The notes under the pieces are model-generated. The model was not told the origin of the DNA. It saw only the letters and a list, made by a program, of their open reading frames with translations, and did not search any database. Below, in pieces: positions 29,643 through 31,604 of a DNA stretch of 31,604 bases; position 1 is the stretch's first letter; the number at the start of each line of letters is the position of its first letter. A program made the position numbers and the translations under genes. Origin of the DNA: a virus; the IMG/VR virus record IMGVR_UViG_3300044675_000836, positions 1-31,604 of that record, one strand, 5' to 3'.

Positions 29643-30192
29643 CTTTGTATATTTCATTTCAGTTACCTACTTAAAGGATAACACACCCATCAACGAAAAT
29701 CTTGATGATAAATTACTTAAAAGTGCTATAAAAGAGGCACAAGAAGTGTATATTCGTGACATCATTGGTAGCGGTATATATGACGAACTGCAATTGCAGA
29801 CCTTTAACGGTAACGTAACTGCTGACAACACGACTCTTTTAGATTCATATATTGCACCCTGTTTAAAGTATTATACTTTAGTTGAGTCAATGCTTCCGAT
29901 GACTTTTAAATTTTTAAATAAGTCCGTAAGTTCAAGACAGGCAGAGTTTGCTCAACCTATCACTCCACAAGAATTAACTCTAATTGAGCAGAGATACAGA
30001 GATAAGGCAGAGTACTATGCTGAGAGATTGCGTAACTTCTTAAAAGAGTACCCACAAATTTATCCTAAGTATTTAAACCCTGGTAGTGGCTTCGATGTCA
30101 TTAAACCAAAAAATACTGCTTTGTTTGGCGGTATGTACTTGCCCGGTACTAACGATGATTGCTTTTCAAATTATGACTTCCCAGAAGAATAA
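29635..30192 (+). CDS. Head-tail connector, DUF6712-type
   Basis: A 185-aa helical protein starting in the end of the portal gene. The pattern LDDKLLKSAIKEAQEVYIRDIIGSG followed by LDSYIAPCLKYYTLVES matches DUF6712-type connectors, structural relatives of HK97 gp6 adaptors that bind under the portal. TAAATG joins it to the next short ORF. Confidence 0.8.
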   Translation: MANFVYFISVTYLKDNTPINENLDDKLLKSAIKEAQEVYIRDIIGSGIYDELQLQTFNGNVTADNTTLLDSYIAPCLKYYTLVESMLPMTFKFLNKSVSSRQAEFAQPITPQELTLIEQRYRDKAEYYAERLRNFLKEYPQIYPKYLNPGSGFDVIKPKNTALFGGMYLPGTNDDCFSNYDFPEE

Positions 30193-30234
30193 ATGGCGGT
30201 TAAAAAACGAACAGAAACTAATCAAACTTTATGA
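30193..30234 (+). CDS. Possible 13-aa coupling ORF
   Basis: ATG 30193 overlaps the connector stop by one or two bases (TAAATG) and encodes MAVKKRTETNQTL, ending TGA in an ATGA overlap with the next gene at 30231. It could be a remnant of a longer gene or a bridge for translational coupling. The evidence is only its position and phase. Confidence 0.3.
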   Translation: MAVKKRTETNQTL

Positions 30235-30668
30235 CGTTAAATCAGATTATCAAAAAAATTCAGACTCAAGCAGAGTCCCACAAAATGGTGGGAAAGTTCG
30301 CAGTAGGGGCTGACTTTGATTTTGCAGTTGAAGAGGTTAAATACTATCCTTTGGTTTGGTTAGTTCCTAACGGTTTTCAATTCAATACAGAAACAAGATT
30401 AGTGACTTACAACTTTGAACTTATGGTAATGGATAGAGCCTTTGAAAGTAGCTCTAACACTATCGAGGTGCTTAGTGATAGTGCAGGAATTATTTTAGAC
30501 ATTGTCACTCTTCTTCGTAGAAACGTGACTGAAACAGACTTTGAATTAATTGTAAATGCAGCAGCAGAACCATTTTTTGATAGCAGCACAGACGTTGTTG
30601 CTGGTCATTCTATTAGTGTTAGTGTTAACACGCCCTACCTCGAATCCTACTGTGACATCCCCACCTGA
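30231..30668 (+). CDS. Head-tail joining / tail terminator-like protein, 145 aa
   Basis: A 145-aa protein: MTLNQIIKKIQTQAESHKMV, then YPLVWLVPN, YNFELMVMDRAF, EVLSDSAGIILDIVTLLRRN and a C-terminal SISVSVNTPYLESYCDIP. The alternation of strands and the VMDR and SD motifs match a conserved connector-region protein of Bacteroidota phages, probably the tail terminator or completion protein. Its end overlaps the next membrane protein by 113 nt in another frame. Confidence 0.75.
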   Translation: MTLNQIIKKIQTQAESHKMVGKFAVGADFDFAVEEVKYYPLVWLVPNGFQFNTETRLVTYNFELMVMDRAFESSSNTIEVLSDSAGIILDIVTLLRRNVTETDFELIVNAAAEPFFDSSTDVVAGHSISVSVNTPYLESYCDIPT

Positions 30669-30816
30669 TACGAGTAGGCTAATCATAATCAGAGAAATTT
30701 ATGAGATTGAAAAAAAGCACGACAGTATTTACAAAGTGTTTGCTGATAGCATTACTTCTGTTAACACCACAGAGAGTTTATTGTCAATTCTCCGACAGCA
30801 CGATAAAAGAAATTAA
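30556..30816 (+). CDS. Inner-membrane spanin-like protein, 86 aa
   Basis: An 86-aa protein with one N-terminal membrane helix (AAQTLLLVILLVLVLTR, about residues 10-26), a proline-rich stretch and a helical periplasmic part (REIYEIEKKHDSIYKVFADS). This is the layout of an inner-membrane spanin subunit. The assumed start ATG 30556 lies well inside the connector gene, and a later start is possible if the helix is kept. The next gene is nested in its second half in another frame, as in Rz/Rz1. Confidence 0.6.
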   Translation: MQQQNHFLIAAQTLLLVILLVLVLTRPTSNPTVTSPPDTSRLIIIREIYEIEKKHDSIYKVFADSITSVNTTESLLSILRQHDKRN

Positions 30817-31024
30817 TTTGCGTCTGTTAGAACTTCACAAATGCCGCCAAAAACAGGAAAAATACATAGTTTTGGCGACTTTAGATAGTGCCACAATTCA
30901 AGAGCAGCACAGTCAAATAATCAAATTAAAGAACGACAACTTTGAAATAAAAGGTCAACGCAATAGGTACAGAGATTTTTGTATAATTAGTTGGTCTATT
31001 TTGATTTTGTCAATAATACTATGA
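30701..31024 (+). CDS. Spanin-like envelope protein with signal and C-terminal helix, 107 aa
   Basis: A 107-aa protein with a basic start and hydrophobic signal (CLLIALLLLTPQRVYC28), a helical middle with a coiled-coil tendency, and a C-terminal hydrophobic segment (CIISWSILILSIIL, about 94-107). An exported N-terminus with a cysteine plus a C-terminal membrane helix is the topology of a unimolecular spanin, although VYC is not a canonical lipobox. Together with the overlapping upstream gene it could form a lysis pair. The stop overlaps the metallophosphoesterase start (ATGA). Confidence 0.6.
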   Translation: MRLKKSTTVFTKCLLIALLLLTPQRVYCQFSDSTIKEINLRLLELHKCRQKQEKYIVLATLDSATIQEQHSQIIKLKNDNFEIKGQRNRYRDFCIISWSILILSIIL

Positions 31025-31604
31025 AACTACAAGACTTAGTTTATCATTACATTGAGAAGCACCCTGACCACCCAAAAAGGACTTTAGCTAAATTAATAGT
31101 TGAAGAAAATCCAACTATTGGGACAATTGAATCTATAAGGAGTACTATTAAACACGTTACTGGTTCTCATGGTGTCAAAAATCTAAAATACGCTAAAATG
31201 CACACAAAATCTACCATACAAGAAGGTTTGCAAAAACTTAAAGTGCAATCCCACAACAAAGAGATGCAGAATGTTCATTTAGGTCAAGGACGCTATTTAA
31301 TTCTATCAGATATTCATATTCCTTACCACGATGAAAATAGTTTGACTACGGCTCTTGAATGGGGTTTAAATAACGATGTTGACTGCATTGTTCTAAATGG
31401 CGATGTCATGGACTGCTATCCTGTTAGTTCTTTCATTAAGGAAGTTGGTATGCCATCTCTAAGAGAAGAGATAGAAATGACTAAAGCGTTTTTAACTTAC
31501 CTGAGAGAGTTGTTCCCTGAGATTCCTATTTACTATAAATTAGGCAACCACGAAGAAAGGGTAAGAAATTATTTACTTCGTCAAGCAAAAGAGTTTAGTG
31601 ACGT
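31021..31604 (+). CDS. Metallophosphoesterase, N-terminal part (continues at 1-524)
   Basis: The first 194 codons of the 326-aa metallophosphoesterase; the rest is at the left edge. Residues 1-50 contain a short helix-turn-helix-like part (RTLAKLIVEE, then IESIRSTIKHV), which may bind DNA. Metal motifs seen here are D97-I-H99 in ILSDIHIPYHD and G127-D128 in LNGDVMD. The last 127 bases duplicate the start of the window, so the full gene should be annotated once on the closed map. Confidence 0.93.
   Translation, partial: MKLQDLVYHYIEKHPDHPKRTLAKLIVEENPTIGTIESIRSTIKHVTGSHGVKNLKYAKMHTKSTIQEGLQKLKVQSHNKEMQNVHLGQGRYLILSDIHIPYHDENSLTTALEWGLNNDVDCIVLNGDVMDCYPVSSFIKEVGMPSLREEIEMTKAFLTYLRELFPEIPIYYKLGNHEERVRNYLLRQAKEFSD
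31478..31604. repeat. Terminal overlap, right copy
   Basis: Identical to bases 1-127. Removing one copy leaves a 31,477-bp unit with the metallophosphoesterase gene intact. Confidence 0.95.

Noticed and set aside
1-31604. CRISPR array, insertion sequence or integrase/attachment site
   Set aside because: No regularly spaced direct repeats, transposase motifs or tyrosine/serine recombinase motifs were seen on either strand.

Overview
The window is one essentially complete genome of a tailed phage (siphovirus-like) that infects a member of the Bacteroidota. Every supported gene lies on the + strand. The first 127 bases recur exactly as the last 127 (1-127 = 31478-31604), and one metallophosphoesterase gene reads through that overlap. 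The unit is therefore about 31,477 bp, closing into a circle or a circularly permuted map. The host group is inferred from three things: promoters of the Bacteroidota type (TTG, about 19-20 nt, then TAnnTTTG), mostly A-rich starts without a Shine-Dalgarno sequence, and structural genes that look like those of Bacteroidota phages (an N-terminal tail-protein module, a DUF6712-type connector, an XkdF-like protease). The DNA is clearly AT-rich.

Layout. (1) 1-2025 is the tail end of the late operon that continues from the right edge: metallophosphoesterase, a small protein, a DUF3310-like protein, a GH108-type endolysin and a gp10-like head-tail protein. (2) 2083-4120 is an early unit led by a 59-aa helix-turn-helix protein and ending with an ERF annealing protein and a YqaJ-type exonuclease, a recombination pair. 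(3) 4182-6323 holds small proteins and two HNH proteins. (4) 6324-6507 is a structured leader with promoter, 12-codon ORF and hairpins. It precedes the replication block (6508-8972): an initiator-like DUF6291-type protein, a DnaB-type helicase and a DnaA-domain-IV-like protein. (5) 9115-13498 holds a sigma-like protein, many small conserved phage proteins, a methyltransferase, a small HNH protein, a likely small terminase and a glycosyltransferase. (6) 13548-15461 encodes the large terminase and a tail assembly chaperone with a T9 slippery site and a -1 extension. (7) 15462-15803 is an RNA region with a clear tRNA-Gln(UUG) and an oversized tRNA-Leu-like structure. (8) 15804-24511 holds two tail/baseplate proteins, tape measure, XkdF-like protease, scaffold-like protein, major capsid and probable tail tube, closed by a strong terminator. 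(9) 24598-27467 is a fibre/adhesin cluster. (10) 27454-31024 holds holin-like proteins, portal, connectors and spanin-like proteins.

How it works together: early genes give recombination and replication functions, a phage sigma-like factor may switch on late genes, and the late genes run from terminase around the circle to the endolysin. I see no integrase, excisionase or full-size repressor, so a lytic lifestyle is likely but not proven. The most interesting non-coding signals are the oversized tRNA, the hairpin/leader-peptide region before the replication genes, an iteron-like cluster inside the initiator gene, and two pairs of repeated promoter or start-region motifs.
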